This document shows positions 21,623 to 32,333 of a DNA stretch of 64,000 nucleotides, piece after piece. The notes below the pieces were generated by a model. That model was not told where the DNA came from and did not search any database. It saw only the letters and a program-made list of their open reading frames with translations. A program made the position numbers and the translations under genes. Within the stretch, counting starts at the first letter, position 1. Each line of letters begins with the position of its first letter. Origin of the DNA: Buxus sempervirens (lineage: Eukaryota; Streptophyta; Magnoliopsida; Buxales; Buxaceae). The stretch lies in assembly GCA_947561395.2 (NCBI GenBank), contig OX387193.1, forward strand, positions 31,750,755 through 31,814,754, written 5' to 3'.

Positions 21623-21741
21623 GGGGTGCAACACGAGGACTTCCCAGGAGGTCACCCATCCTAGTACTACTCTCGCCCAAGCACGCTTAACTTCGGAGTT
21701 CTTATGGGATCCGGTGCACTAGTGCTGGTATGATCGCACCC
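21623..21741 (-). rRNA. 5S rRNA: 5S ribosomal RNA gene, copy 57
   Basis: Copy 57 has C39A. 3' spacer class I, 271 bp, carrying the 2-bp deletion described at copy 56 at its far end. Confidence 0.97.
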
Positions 21742-22003
21742 TGTGAGGATTGCGCGCTTTTATTCCCATATACGCCTTTCCGGTCAAAGATCCTTTTTCC
21801 TCTATTTTTTTTTTTTTTTACGGAAGGAGCACTGTAATGAATTCGCTTTTGTTGATCTAAAAGGAAACGAAATCTACTGACAGCGAGCGTTACTTGGGAC
21901 CCACGCGATGCGAACGCTTCAGAACAGCAAAAAAGTACGGCAAATGATTCGTTTATTAAATTGTAATGCAAAGGTGTCGCTGCGTTTGGCAAAAGAGTGG
22001 ACG

Positions 22004-22122
22004 GGGGTACAACACGAGGACTTCCCAGGAGGTCACCCATCCTAGTACTACTCTCGCCCAAGCACGCTTAACTTCGGAGTTCTGATGGGATCCGGTGCAC
22101 TAGTGCTGGTATGATCGCACCC
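22004..22122 (-). rRNA. 5S rRNA: 5S ribosomal RNA gene, copy 58
   Basis: Copy 58 has C114T. 3' spacer class II, 262 bp. Confidence 0.97.
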
Positions 22123-22384
22123 TGTGAGGATTGCGCGCTTTTATTCCCATATACGCCTTTCCTGTCAAAGATACTTTTTCCTCTTTTTTTTTTTTTTTTT
22201 ACGGAAGGAGCACTGTAATTAATTCGCTTTTGTTGATCTAAAAGGAAACGAAATCTACTCACAGCTAGCGTTAGGTGGGACCCACGCGATGCGAACGCTT
22301 CAGAACAGCAAAAAAATACGGCAAATGATTCGTTTATTAAATTGTAATGCAAAAGTGTCGCTGCGTTTGGCAAAAGAGTGGACG

Positions 22385-22503
22385 GGGGTGCAACACGAGG
22401 ACTTCCCAGGAGGTCACCCATCCTAGTACTACTCTCGCCCACGCACGCTTAACTTCGGAGTTCTGATGGGATCCGGTGCACTAGTGCTGGTATGATCGCA
22501 CCC
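22385..22503 (-). rRNA. 5S rRNA: 5S ribosomal RNA gene, copy 59
   Basis: Copy 59 has T62G. 3' spacer class I, 262 bp. Confidence 0.97.
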
Positions 22504-22776
22504 TGTGAGGATTGCGCGCTTTTATTCCCATATACGCCTTTCCTGTCAAGGATCCTTTTTCCTCTTTTTTTCTTTTTTTTTTTTTTTTTTTAACGGAAGG
22601 AGCACTGTAATTAATTCGCTTTTGTTGATCTAAAAGGAAACGAAATCTACTCACAGCGAGCGTTAGGTGGGACCCACGCGATGCGAACGCTTCAGAACAG
22701 CAAAAAAATACGGCAAATGATTCGTTTATTAAATTGTAATGCAAAGGTGTCGCTGCGTTTGGCAAAAGAGTGGACG

Positions 22777-22895
22777 GGGGTGCAACACGAGGACTTCCCA
22801 GGAGGTCACCCATCCTAGTACTACTCTCGCCCAAGCACGCTTAACTACGGAGTTCTTATGGGATCCGGTGCACTAGTGCTGGTATGATCGCACCC
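22777..22895 (-). rRNA. 5S rRNA: 5S ribosomal RNA gene, copy 60
   Basis: Copy 60 has C39A and a private A49T at the first A-box base. 3' spacer class I, 273 bp. Confidence 0.96.
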
Positions 22896-23158
22896 TGTGA
22901 GGATTGCGCGCTTTTATTCCCATATACGCCTTTCCTGTCAAAGATCCTTTTTCCTCTATTTTTTTTTTTTTTTTACGGAAGGAGCACTGTAATGAATTCG
23001 CTTTTGTTGATCTAAAAGGCAACGAAATCTACTGACAGCGAGCGTTACTTGGGACCCACGCGATGCGAATGCTTCAGAACAGCAAAAAAGTACGGCAAAT
23101 GATTCGTTTATTAAATTGTAATGCAAAGGTGTCGCTGCGTTTGGCAAAAGAGTGGACG

Positions 23159-23277
23159 GGGGTACAACACGAGGACTTCCCAGGAGGTCACCCATTCTAG
23201 TACTACTCTCGCCAGAGCACGCTTAACTTCGGAGTTCTGATGGGATCCGGTGCACTAGTGCTGGTATGATCGCACCC
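23159..23277 (-). rRNA. 5S rRNA: 5S ribosomal RNA gene, copy 61
   Basis: Copy 61 is the most altered full-length copy: C114T, G82A (C box), G64T and T63C. It shares G64T+T63C with copies 65 and 73. It may be a poor template. 3' spacer class II, 263 bp. Confidence 0.95.
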
Positions 23278-23541
23278 TGTGAGGATTGCGCGCTTTTATT
23301 CCCATATACGCCTTTCCTGTCAAAGATACTTTTTCCTCTTTTTTTTTTTTTTTTTTTACGGAAGGAGCACTGTAATTAATTCGCTTTTGTTGATCTAAAG
23401 GGAAACGAAATCTACTCACAGCTAGCGTTAGGTGGGACCCACGCGATGCGAACGCTTCAGAACAGCAAAAAAATACGGCAAATGATTCGTTTATTAAATT
23501 GTAATGCAAAAGTGTCGCTGCGTTTGGCAAAAGAGTGGACG

Positions 23542-23660
23542 GGGGTGCAACACGAGGACTTCCCAGGAGGTCACCCATCCTAGTACTACTCTCGCCCACG
23601 CACGCTTAACTTCGGAGTTCTGATGGGATCCGGTGCACTAGTGCTGGTATGATCGCACCC
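23542..23660 (-). rRNA. 5S rRNA: 5S ribosomal RNA gene, copy 62
   Basis: Copy 62 has T62G. 3' spacer class I, 264 bp. Confidence 0.97.
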
Positions 23661-23921
23661 TGTGAGGACTGCGCGCTTTTATTCCCATATACGCTTTCCC
23701 TGTCAAAGATCCTTTTTCCTATTTTTTTTTTTTTTTAACGGAAGGAGCACTGTAATTAATTCGCTTTTGTTGATCTAAAAGGAAACGAAATCTACTCACA
23801 GCGAGCGTTAGGTGGGACCCACGCGATGCGAACGCTTCAGAACAGCAAAAAAATACGGCAAATGATTCGTTTATTAAATTGTAATGCAAAGGTGTCGCTG
23901 CGTTTGGCAAAAGAGTGGACG

Positions 23922-24040
23922 GGGGTGCAACACGGGGACTTCCCAGGAGGTCACCCATCCTAGTACTACTCTCGCCCAAGCACGCTTAACTTCGGAGTTC
24001 TGATGGGATCCGGTGCACTAGTGCTGGTATGATCGCACCC
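23922..24040 (-). rRNA. 5S rRNA: 5S ribosomal RNA gene, copy 63
   Basis: Copy 63 has T106C. 3' spacer class I, 261 bp. Confidence 0.97.
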
Positions 24041-24310
24041 TGTGAGGATTGCGCGCTTTTATTCCCATATACGCCTTTCCTGTCAAAGATCCTTTTTCCT
24101 CTTTTTTTCTTTTTTTTTTTTTTTTTACGGAAGGAGCACTGTAATTAATTCGCTTTTGTTGATCTAAAAGGAAACGAAATCTACTCACAGCGAGCGTTAC
24201 TTGGGACCCACGCGATGCGAACGCTTCAGAACAGCAAAAAAATACGGCAAATGATTCGTTTATTAAATTGTAATGCAAAGGTGTCGCTGCGTTTGGCAAA
24301 AGAGTGGACG

Positions 24311-24429
24311 GGGGTGCAACACGAGGACTTCCCAGGAGGTCACCCATCCTAGTACTACTCTCGCCCAAGCACGCTTAACTTCGGAGTTCTGATGGGATCC
24401 GGTGCACTAGTGCTGGTATGATCGCACCC
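24311..24429 (-). rRNA. 5S rRNA: 5S ribosomal RNA gene, copy 64
   Basis: Copy 64 is consensus and opens the 8-unit block. 3' spacer class IV, 270 bp, with a C-interrupted tract. Block partner: copy 72. Confidence 0.98.
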
Positions 24430-24693
24430 TGTGAGGATTGCGCGCTTTTATTCCCATATACGCCTTTCCTGTCAAAGATCCTTTTTCCTCTATTTTTTTT
24501 TTTTTTTTTACGGAAGGAGCACTGTAATGAATTCGCTTTGGTTGATCTAAAAGGAAACGAAATCTACTGACAGCGAGCGTTACTTGGGACCCACGCGATG
24601 CGAACGCTTCAGAACAGCAAAAAAGTACGGCAAATGATTCGTTTATTAAATTGTAATGCAAAGGTGTCGCTGCGTTTGGCAAAAGAGTGGACG

Positions 24694-24812
24694 GGGGTAC
24701 AACACGAGGACTTCCCAGGAGGTCACCCATCCTAGTACTACTCTCGCCAGAGCACGCTTAACTTCGGAGTTCTGATGGGATCCGGTGCACTAGTGCTGGT
24801 ATGATCGCACCC
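24694..24812 (-). rRNA. 5S rRNA: 5S ribosomal RNA gene, copy 65
   Basis: Copy 65 has C114T, G64T and T63C. 3' spacer class II, 264 bp, with gctttggttg. Block partner: copy 73. Confidence 0.96.
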
Positions 24813-25074
24813 TGTGAGGATTGCGCGCTTTTATTCCCATATACGCCTTTCCTGTCAAAGATACTTTTTCCTCTTTTTTTTTTTTTTTTTACGGAAGGAG
24901 CACTGTAATTAATTCGCTTTTGTTGATCTAAAAGGAAACGAAATCTACTCACAGCTAGCGTTAGGTGGGACCCACGCGATGCGAACGCTTCAGAACAGCA
25001 AAAAAATACGGCAAATGATTCGTTTATTAAATTGTAATGCAAAACTGTCGCTGCGTTTGGCAAAAGAGTGGACG

Positions 25075-25193
25075 GGGGTGCAACACGAGGACTTCCCAGG
25101 AGGTCACCCATCCTAGTACTACTCTCGCCCACGCACGCTTAACTTCGGAGTTCTGATGGGATCCGGTGCACTAGTGCTGGTATGATCGCACCC
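25075..25193 (-). rRNA. 5S rRNA: 5S ribosomal RNA gene, copy 66
   Basis: Copy 66 has T62G. 3' spacer class I, 262 bp, with the aaaactgtc subtype. Block partners: copies 69, 74, 77 and 89. Confidence 0.97.
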
Positions 25194-25454
25194 TGTGAGG
25201 ACTGCGCGCTTTTATTCCCATATACGCTTTCCCTGTCAAAGATCCTTTTTCCTATTTTTTTTTTTTTTTAACGGAAGGAGCACTGTAATTAATTCGCTTT
25301 TGTTGATCTAAAAGGAAACGAAATCTACTGACAGCGAGCGTTACGTGGGACCCACGCGATGCGAACGCTTCAGAACAGCAAAAAAATACGGCAAATGATT
25401 CGTTTATTAAATTGTAATGCAAAGGTGTCGCTGCGTTTGGCAAAAGAGTGGACG

Positions 25455-25573
25455 GGGGTGCAACACGAGGACTTCCCAGGAGGTCACCCATCCTAGTACT
25501 ACTCTCGCCCAAGCACGCTTAACTTCGGAGTTCTGATGGGATCCGGTGCACTAGTGCTGGTATGATCGCACCC
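25455..25573 (-). rRNA. 5S rRNA: 5S ribosomal RNA gene, copy 67
   Basis: Copy 67 is consensus. 3' spacer class III, 261 bp. Block partners: copies 70, 75, 78 and 90. Confidence 0.98.
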
Positions 25574-25634
25574 TGTGAGGACTGCGCGCTTTTATTCCCA
25601 TATACGCTTTCCCTGTCAAAGATCCTTTTTCCTA

Positions 25635-25646
25635 TTTTTTTTTTTT
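25635..25646 (-). repeat. Shortest A tract seen (12 nt)
   Basis: The T run between copies 67 and 68 is only 12 nt. This length recurs in the 258-bp spacers of copies 71, 76, 79, 87, 88 and 91, which are block-duplication relatives. Confidence 0.85.
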
Positions 25647-25831
25647 AACGGAAGGAGCACTGTAATTAATTCGCTTTTGTTGATCTAAAAGGAAACGAAA
25701 TCTACTCACAGCGAGCGTTAGGTGGGACCCACGCGATGCGAACGCTTCAGAACAGCAAAAAAATACGGCAAATGATTCGTTTATTAAATTGTAATGCAAA
25801 GGTGTCGCTGCGTTTGGCAAAAGAGTGGACG

Positions 25832-25950
25832 GGGGTGCAACACGAGGACTTCCCAGGAGGTCACCCATCCTAGTACTACTCTCGCCCAAGCACGCTTAAC
25901 TTCGGAGATCTGATGGGATCCGGTGCACTAGTGCTGGTATGATCGCACCC
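25832..25950 (-). rRNA. 5S rRNA: 5S ribosomal RNA gene, copy 68
   Basis: Copy 68 has A43T. 3' spacer class I, 258 bp, with the shortest A tract. Block partners: copies 71, 76, 79, 88 and 91. Confidence 0.97.
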
Positions 25951-26212
25951 TGTGAGGATTGCGCGCTTTTATTCCCATATACGCCTTTCCTGTCAAAGAT
26001 ACTTTTTCCTCTTTTTTTTTTTTTTTTTACGGAAGGAGCACTGTAATTAATTCGCTTTTGTTGATCTAAAAGGAAACGAAATCTACTCACAGCTAGCGTT
26101 AGGTGGGACCCACGCGATGCGAACGCTTCAGAACAGCAAAAAAATACGGCAAATGATTCGTTTATTAAATTGTAATGCAAAACTGTCGCTGCGTTTGGCA
26201 AAAGAGTGGACG

Positions 26213-26331
26213 GGGGTGCAACACGAGGACTTCCCAGGAGGTCACCCATCCTAGTACTACTCTCGCCCACGCACGCTTAACTTCGGAGTTCTGATGGGAT
26301 CCGGTGCACTAGTGCTGGTACGATCGCACCC
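26213..26331 (-). rRNA. 5S rRNA: 5S ribosomal RNA gene, copy 69
   Basis: Copy 69 has T62G and a private A11G absent from its block partner copy 77. 3' spacer class I, 262 bp. Confidence 0.97.
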
Positions 26332-26592
26332 TGTGAGGACTGCGCGCTTTTATTCCCATATACGCTTTCCCTGTCAAAGATCCTTTTTCCTATTTTTTTT
26401 TTTTTTTAACGGAAGGAGCACTGTAATTAATTCGCTTTTGTTGATCTAAAAGGAAACGAAATCTACTGACAGCGAGCGTTACGTGGGACCCACGCGATGC
26501 GAACGCTTCAGAACAGCAAAAAAATACGGCAAATGATTCGTTTATTAAATTGTAATGCAAAGGTGTCGCTGCGTTTGGCAAAAGAGTGGACG

Positions 26593-26711
26593 GGGGTGCA
26601 ACACGAGGACTTCCCAGGAGGTCACCCATCCTAGTACTACTCTCGCCCAAGCACGCTTAACTTCGGAGTTCTGATGGGATCCGGTGCACTAGTGCTGGTA
26701 TGATCGCACCC
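26593..26711 (-). rRNA. 5S rRNA: 5S ribosomal RNA gene, copy 70
   Basis: Copy 70 is consensus. 3' spacer class III, 261 bp. Confidence 0.98.
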
Positions 26712-26969
26712 TGTGAGGACTGCGCGCTTTTATTCCCATATACGCTTTCCCTGTCAAAGATCCTTTTTCCTATTTTTTTTTTTTAACGGAAGGAGCACTG
26801 TAATTAATTCGCTTTTGTTGATCTAAAAGGAAACGAAATCTACTCACAGCGAGCGTTAGGTGGGACCCACGCGATGCGAACGCTTCAGAACAGCAAAAAA
26901 ATACGGCAAATGATTCGTTTATTAAATTGTAATGCAAAGGTGTCGCTGCGTTTGGCAAAAGAGTGGACG

Positions 26970-27088
26970 GGGGTGCAACACGAGGACTTCCCAGGAGGTC
27001 ACCCATCCTAGTACTACTCTCGCCCAAGCACGCTTAACTTCGGAGATCTGATGGGATCCGGTGCACTAGTGCTGGTATGATCGCACCC
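26970..27088 (-). rRNA. 5S rRNA: 5S ribosomal RNA gene, copy 71
   Basis: Copy 71 has A43T and closes the first 8-unit block. 3' spacer class I, 258 bp. Confidence 0.97.
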
Positions 27089-27358
27089 TGTGAGGATTGC
27101 GCGCTTTTATTCCCATATACGCCTTTCCTGTCAAAGATCCTTTTTCCTCTTTTTTTCTTTTTTTTTTTTTTTTTACGGAAGGAGCACTGTAATTAATTCG
27201 CTTTTGTTGATCTAAAAGGAAACGAAATCTACTCACAGCGAGCGTTACTTGGGACCCACGCGATGCGAACGCTTCAGAACAGCAAAAAAATACGGCAAAT
27301 GATTCGTTTATTAAATTGTAATGCAAAGGTGTCGCTGCGTTTGGCAAAAGAGTGGACG

Positions 27359-27477
27359 GGGGTGCAACACGAGGACTTCCCAGGAGGTCACCCATCCTAG
27401 TACTACTCTCGCCCAAGCACGCTTAACTTCGGAGTTCTGATGGGATCCGGTGCACTAGTGCTGGTATGATCGCACCC
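27359..27477 (-). rRNA. 5S rRNA: 5S ribosomal RNA gene, copy 72
   Basis: Copy 72 is consensus and opens the second 8-unit block. 3' spacer class IV, 270 bp. Confidence 0.98.
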
Positions 27478-27740
27478 TGTGAGGATTGCGCGCTTTTATT
27501 CCCATATACGCCTTTCCTGTCAAAGATCCTTTTTCCTCTATTTTTTTTTTTTTTTTACGGAAGGAGCACTGTAATGAATTCGCTTTGGTTGATCTAAAAG
27601 GAAACGAAATCTACTGACAGCGAGCGTTACTTGGGACCCACGCGATGCGAACGCTTCAGAACAGCAAAAAAGTACGGCAAATGATTCGTTTATTAAATTG
27701 TAATGCAAAGGTGTCGCTGCGTTTGGCAAAAGAGTGGACG

Positions 27741-27859
27741 GGGGTACAACACGAGGACTTCCCAGGAGGTCACCCATCCTAGTACTACTCTCGCCAGAGC
27801 ACGCTTAACTTCGGAGTTCTGATGGGATCCGGTGCACTAGTGCTGGTATGATCGCACCC
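27741..27859 (-). rRNA. 5S rRNA: 5S ribosomal RNA gene, copy 73
   Basis: Copy 73 has C114T, G64T and T63C, as in copy 65. 3' spacer class II, 263 bp. Confidence 0.96.
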
Positions 27860-28121
27860 TGTGAGGATTGCGCGCTTTTATTCCCATATACGCCTTTCCT
27901 GTCAAAGATACTTTTTCCTCTTTTTTTTTTTTTTTTTACGGAAGGAGCACTGTAATTAATTCGCTTTTGTTGATCTAAAAGGAAACGAAATCTACTCACA
28001 GCTAGCGTTAGGTGGGACCCACGCGATGCGAACGCTTCAGAACAGCAAAAAAATACGGCAAATGATTCGTTTATTAAATTGTAATGCAAAACTGTCGCTG
28101 CGTTTGGCAAAAGAGTGGACG

Positions 28122-28240
28122 GGGGTGCAACACGAGGACTTCCCAGGAGGTCACCCATCCTAGTACTACTCTCGCCCACGCACGCTTAACTTCGGAGTTC
28201 TGATGGGATCCGGTGCACTAGTGCTGGTATGATCGCACCC
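28122..28240 (-). rRNA. 5S rRNA: 5S ribosomal RNA gene, copy 74
   Basis: Copy 74 has T62G. 3' spacer class I, 262 bp. Confidence 0.97.
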
Positions 28241-28501
28241 TGTGAGGACTGCGCGCTTTTATTCCCATATACGCTTTCCCTGTCAAAGATCCTTTTTCCT
28301 ATTTTTTTTTTTTTTTAACGGAAGGAGCACTGTAATTAATTCGCTTTTGTTGATCTAAAAGGAAACGAAATCTACTGACAGCGAGCGTTACGTGGGACCC
28401 ACGCGATGCGAACGCTTCAGAACAGCAAAAAAATACGGCAAATGATTCGTTTATTAAATTGTAATGCAAAGGTGTCGCTGCGTTTGGCAAAAGAGTGGAC
28501 G

Positions 28502-28620
28502 GGGGTGCAACACGAGGACTTCCCAGGAGGTCACCCATCCTAGTACTACTCTCGCCCAAGCACGCTTAACTTCGGAGTTCTGATGGGATCCGGTGCACTA
28601 GTGCTGGTATGATCGCACCC
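28502..28620 (-). rRNA. 5S rRNA: 5S ribosomal RNA gene, copy 75
   Basis: Copy 75 is consensus. 3' spacer class III, 261 bp. Confidence 0.98.
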
Positions 28621-28878
28621 TGTGAGGACTGCGCGCTTTTATTCCCATATACGCTTTCCCTGTCAAAGATCCTTTTTCCTATTTTTTTTTTTTAACGGAA
28701 GGAGCACTGTAATTAATTCGCTTTTGTTGATCTAAAAGGAAACGAAATCTACTCACAGCGAGCGTTAGGTGGGACCCACGCGATGCGAACGCTTCAGAAC
28801 AGCAAAAAAATACGGCAAATGATTCGTTTATTAAATTGTAATGCAAAGGTGTCGCTGCGTTTGGCAAAAGAGTGGACG

Positions 28879-28997
28879 GGGGTGCAACACGAGGACTTCC
28901 CAGGAGGTCACCCATCCTAGTACTACTCTCGCCCAAGCACGCTTAACTTCGGAGATCTGATGGGATCCGGTGCACTAGTGCTGGTATGATCGCACCC
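28879..28997 (-). rRNA. 5S rRNA: 5S ribosomal RNA gene, copy 76
   Basis: Copy 76 has A43T and opens the 11-unit block. 3' spacer class I, 258 bp. Block partner: copy 88. Confidence 0.97.
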
Positions 28998-29259
28998 TGT
29001 GAGGATTGCGCGCTTTTATTCCCATATACGCCTTTCCTGTCAAAGATACTTTTTCCTCTTTTTTTTTTTTTTTTTACGGAAGGAGCACTGTAATTAATTC
29101 GCTTTTGTTGATCTAAAAGGAAACGAAATCTACTCACAGCTAGCGTTAGGTGGGACCCACGCGATGCGAACGCTTCAGAACAGCAAAAAAATACGGCAAA
29201 TGATTCGTTTATTAAATTGTAATGCAAAACTGTCGCTGCGTTTGGCAAAAGAGTGGACG

Positions 29260-29378
29260 GGGGTGCAACACGAGGACTTCCCAGGAGGTCACCCATCCTA
29301 GTACTACTCTCGCCCACGCACGCTTAACTTCGGAGTTCTGATGGGATCCGGTGCACTAGTGCTGGTATGATCGCACCC
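29260..29378 (-). rRNA. 5S rRNA: 5S ribosomal RNA gene, copy 77
   Basis: Copy 77 has T62G. 3' spacer class I, 262 bp. Block partner: copy 89. Confidence 0.97.
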
Positions 29379-29639
29379 TGTGAGGACTGCGCGCTTTTAT
29401 TCCCATATACGCTTTCCCTGTCAAAGATCCTTTTTCCTATTTTTTTTTTTTTTTAACGGAAGGAGCACTGTAATTAATTCGCTTTTGTTGATCTAAAAGG
29501 AAACGAAATCTACTGACAGCGAGCGTTACGTGGGACCCACGCGATGCGAACGCTTCAGAACAGCAAAAAAATACGGCAAATGATTCGTTTATTAAATTGT
29601 AATGCAAAGGTGTCGCTGCGTTTGGCAAAAGAGTGGACG

Positions 29640-29758
29640 GGGGTGCAACACGAGGACTTCCCAGGAGGTCACCCATCCTAGTACTACTCTCGCCCAAGCA
29701 CGCTTAACTTCGGAGTTCTGATGGGATCCGGTGCACTAGTGCTGGTATGATCGCACCC
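29640..29758 (-). rRNA. 5S rRNA: 5S ribosomal RNA gene, copy 78
   Basis: Copy 78 is consensus. 3' spacer class III, 261 bp. Block partner: copy 90. Confidence 0.98.
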
Positions 29759-30016
29759 TGTGAGGACTGCGCGCTTTTATTCCCATATACGCTTTCCCTG
29801 TCAAAGATCCTTTTTCCTATTTTTTTTTTTTAACGGAAGGAGCACTGTAATTAATTCGCTTTTGTTGATCTAAAAGGAAACGAAATCTACTCACAGCGAG
29901 CGTTAGGTGGGACCCACGCGATGCGAACGCTTCAGAACAGCAAAAAAATACGGCAAATGATTCGTTTATTAAATTGTAATGCAAAGGTGTCGCTGCGTTT
30001 GGCAAAAGAGTGGACG

Positions 30017-30135
30017 GGGGTGCAACACGAGGACTTCCCAGGAGGTCACCCATCCTAGTACTACTCTCGCCCAAGCACGCTTAACTTCGGAGATCTGATG
30101 GGATCCGGTGCACTAGTGCTGGTATGATCGCACCC
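30017..30135 (-). rRNA. 5S rRNA: 5S ribosomal RNA gene, copy 79
   Basis: Copy 79 has A43T, and the 55-nt A tract lies upstream of it. 3' spacer class I, 258 bp. Block partner: copy 91. Confidence 0.97.
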
Positions 30136-30191
30136 TGTGAGGATTGCGCGCTTTTATTCCCATATACGCCTTTCCTGTCAAAGATCCTTTT

Positions 30192-30196
<5 letters not shown>

Positions 30197-30251
<55 letters not shown>
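30197..30251 (-). repeat. Longest A tract (55 nt)
   Basis: The T run between copies 79 and 80 is 55 nt without interruption, making this the longest spacer (300 bp). Its block-duplication counterpart before copy 92 is shorter and interrupted, which suggests replication slippage after the block duplication. A base-calling or assembly error in the homopolymer is the main alternative. Confidence 0.85.
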
Positions 30252-30253
<2 letters not shown>

Positions 30254-30435
30254 GGAAGGAGCACTGTAATGAATTCGCTTTTGTTGATCTAAAAGGAAAC
30301 GAAATCTACTGACAGCGAGCGTTACTTGGGACCCACGCGATGCGAACGCTTCAGAACAGCAAAAAAATACGGCAAATGATTCGTTTATTAAATTGTAATG
30401 CAAAGGTGTCGCTGCGTTTGGCAAAAGAGTGGACG

Positions 30436-30554
30436 GGGGTGCAACACGAGGACTTCCCAGGAGGTCACCCATCCTAGTACTACTCTCGCCCAAGCACGCT
30501 TAACTTCGGAGTTCTGATGGGATCCGGTGCACTAGTGCTGGTATGATCGCACCC
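30436..30554 (-). rRNA. 5S rRNA: 5S ribosomal RNA gene, copy 80
   Basis: Copy 80 is consensus. 3' spacer class II, 300 bp, the longest in the window. Block partner: copy 92. Confidence 0.98.
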
Positions 30555-30814
30555 TGTGAGGACTGCGCGCTTTTATTCCCATATACGCTTTCCCTGTCAA
30601 AGATCCTTTTTCCTATTTTTTTTTTTTTTAACGGAAGGAGCACTGTAATTAATTCGCTTTTGTTGATCTAAAAGGAAACGAAATCTACTCACAGCTAGCG
30701 TTAGGTGGGACCCACGCGATGCGAACGCTTCAGAACAGCAAAAAAATACGGCAAATGATTCGTTTATTAAATTGTAATGCAAAGGTGTCGCTGCGTTTGG
30801 CAAAAGAGTGGACG

Positions 30815-30933
30815 GGGGTGCAACACGAGGACTTCCCAGGAGGTCACCCATCCTAGTACTACTCTCGCCCAAGCACGCTTAACTTCGGAGTTCTGATGGG
30901 ATCCGGTGCACTAGTGCTGGTATGATCGCACCC
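30815..30933 (-). rRNA. 5S rRNA: 5S ribosomal RNA gene, copy 81
   Basis: Copy 81 is consensus. 3' spacer class I, 260 bp. Block partners: copies 93 and 108. Confidence 0.98.
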
Positions 30934-31194
30934 TGTGAGGACTGCGCGCTTTTATTCCCATATACGCTTTCCCTGTCAAAGATCCTTTTTCCTATTTTTT
31001 TTTTTTTTTAACGGAAGGAGCACTGTAATTAATTCGCTTTTTTTGATCTAAAAGGAAACGAAATCTACTGACAGCGAGCGTTACTTGGGACCCACGCGAT
31101 GCGAACGCTTCAGAACAGCAAAAAAATACGGCAAATGATTCGTTTATTAAATTGTAATGCAAAGGTGTCACTGCGTTTGGCAAAAGAGTGGACG

Positions 31195-31313
31195 GGGGTG
31201 CAACACGAGGACTTCCCAGGAGGTCACCCATCCTAGTACTACTCTCGCCCAAGCACGCTTAACTTCGGAGTTCTGATGGGATCCGGTGCACTAGTGCTGG
31301 TATGATCGCACCC
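31195..31313 (-). rRNA. 5S rRNA: 5S ribosomal RNA gene, copy 82
   Basis: Copy 82 is consensus. 3' spacer class IV, 261 bp, with gctttttttgatc shared with copies 94 and 109. Confidence 0.98.
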
Positions 31314-31574
31314 TGTGAGGACTGCGCGCTTTTATTCCCATATACGCTTTCCCTGTCAAAGATCCTTTTTCCTATTTTTTTTTTTTTTTAACGGAAGGAG
31401 CACTGTAATTAATTCGCTTTTGTTGATCTAAAAGGAAACGAAATCTACTGACAGCGAGCGTTACTTGGGACCCACGCGATGCGAACGCTTCAGAACAGCA
31501 AAAAAATACGGCAAATGATTCGTTTATTAAATTGTAATGCAAAGGTGTCGCTGCGTTTGGCAAAAGAGTGGACG

Positions 31575-31693
31575 GGGGTGCAACACGAGGACTTCCCAGG
31601 AGGTCACCAATCCTAGTACTACTCTCGCCCAAGCACGCTTAACTTCGGAGTTCTGATGGGATCCGGTGCACTAGTGCTGGTATGATCGCACCC
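31575..31693 (-). rRNA. 5S rRNA: 5S ribosomal RNA gene, copy 83
   Basis: Copy 83 has G85T in the C-box core. 3' spacer class IV, 261 bp. Block partners: copies 95 and 110. Confidence 0.97.
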
Positions 31694-31953
31694 TGTGAGG
31701 ACTGCGCGCTTTTATTCCCATATACGCTTTCCCTGTCAAAGATCCTTTTTCCTATTTTTTTTTTTTTTAACGGAAGGAGCACTGTAATTAATTCGCTTTT
31801 GTTGATCTAAAAGGAAACGAAATCTACTCACAGCTAGCGTTAGGTGGGACCCACGCGATGCGAACGCTTCAGAACAGCAAAAAAATACGGCAAATGATTC
31901 GTTTATTAAATTGTAATGCAAAGGTGTCGCTGCGTTTGGCAAAAGAGTGGACG

Positions 31954-32072
31954 GGGGTGCAACACGAGGACTTCCCAGGAGGTCACCCATCCTAGTACTA
32001 CTCTCGCCCAAGCACGCTTAACTTCGGAGTTCTGATGGGATCCGGTGCACTAGTGCTGGTATGATCGCACCC
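31954..32072 (-). rRNA. 5S rRNA: 5S ribosomal RNA gene, copy 84
   Basis: Copy 84 is consensus. 3' spacer class I, 260 bp. Confidence 0.98.
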
Positions 32073-32333
32073 TGTGAGGACTGCGCGCTTTTATTCCCAT
32101 ATACGCTTTCCCTGTCAAAGATCCTTTTTCCTATTTTTTTTTTTTTTTAACGGAAGGAGCACTGTAATTAATTCGCTTTTGTTGATCTAAAAGGAAACGA
32201 AATCTACTGACAGCGAGCGTTACTTGGGACCCACGCGATGCGAACGCTTCAGAACAGCAAAAAAATACGGCAAATGATTCGTTTATTAAATTGTAATGCA
32301 AAGGTGTCACTGCGTTTGGCAAAAGAGTGGACG

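Larger units (their letters stand above)
24813..27088 (-). repeat. Nested 3-unit duplication, 1138 bp each
   Basis: Units 66-68 (24813..25950) and 69-71 (25951..27088) are both T62G, consensus, A43T with spacer classes I, III, I. They have identical length, inside the larger 8-unit block. Confidence 0.92.
24041..30135 (-). repeat. Tandem 8-unit duplication, about 3.05 kb each
   Basis: Units 64-71 (24041..27088) and 72-79 (27089..30135) match unit by unit at a constant 3047-3048 bp offset. They share the rare G64T+T63C, T62G and A43T copies in the same order. Copy 69 alone carries A11G, so that change followed the duplication. Confidence 0.93.

Noticed and set aside
30124-30312. Plus-strand open frame with a long phenylalanine run
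   Set aside because: The run is the translation of the 55-nt T tract; the rest is antisense 5S and spacer.
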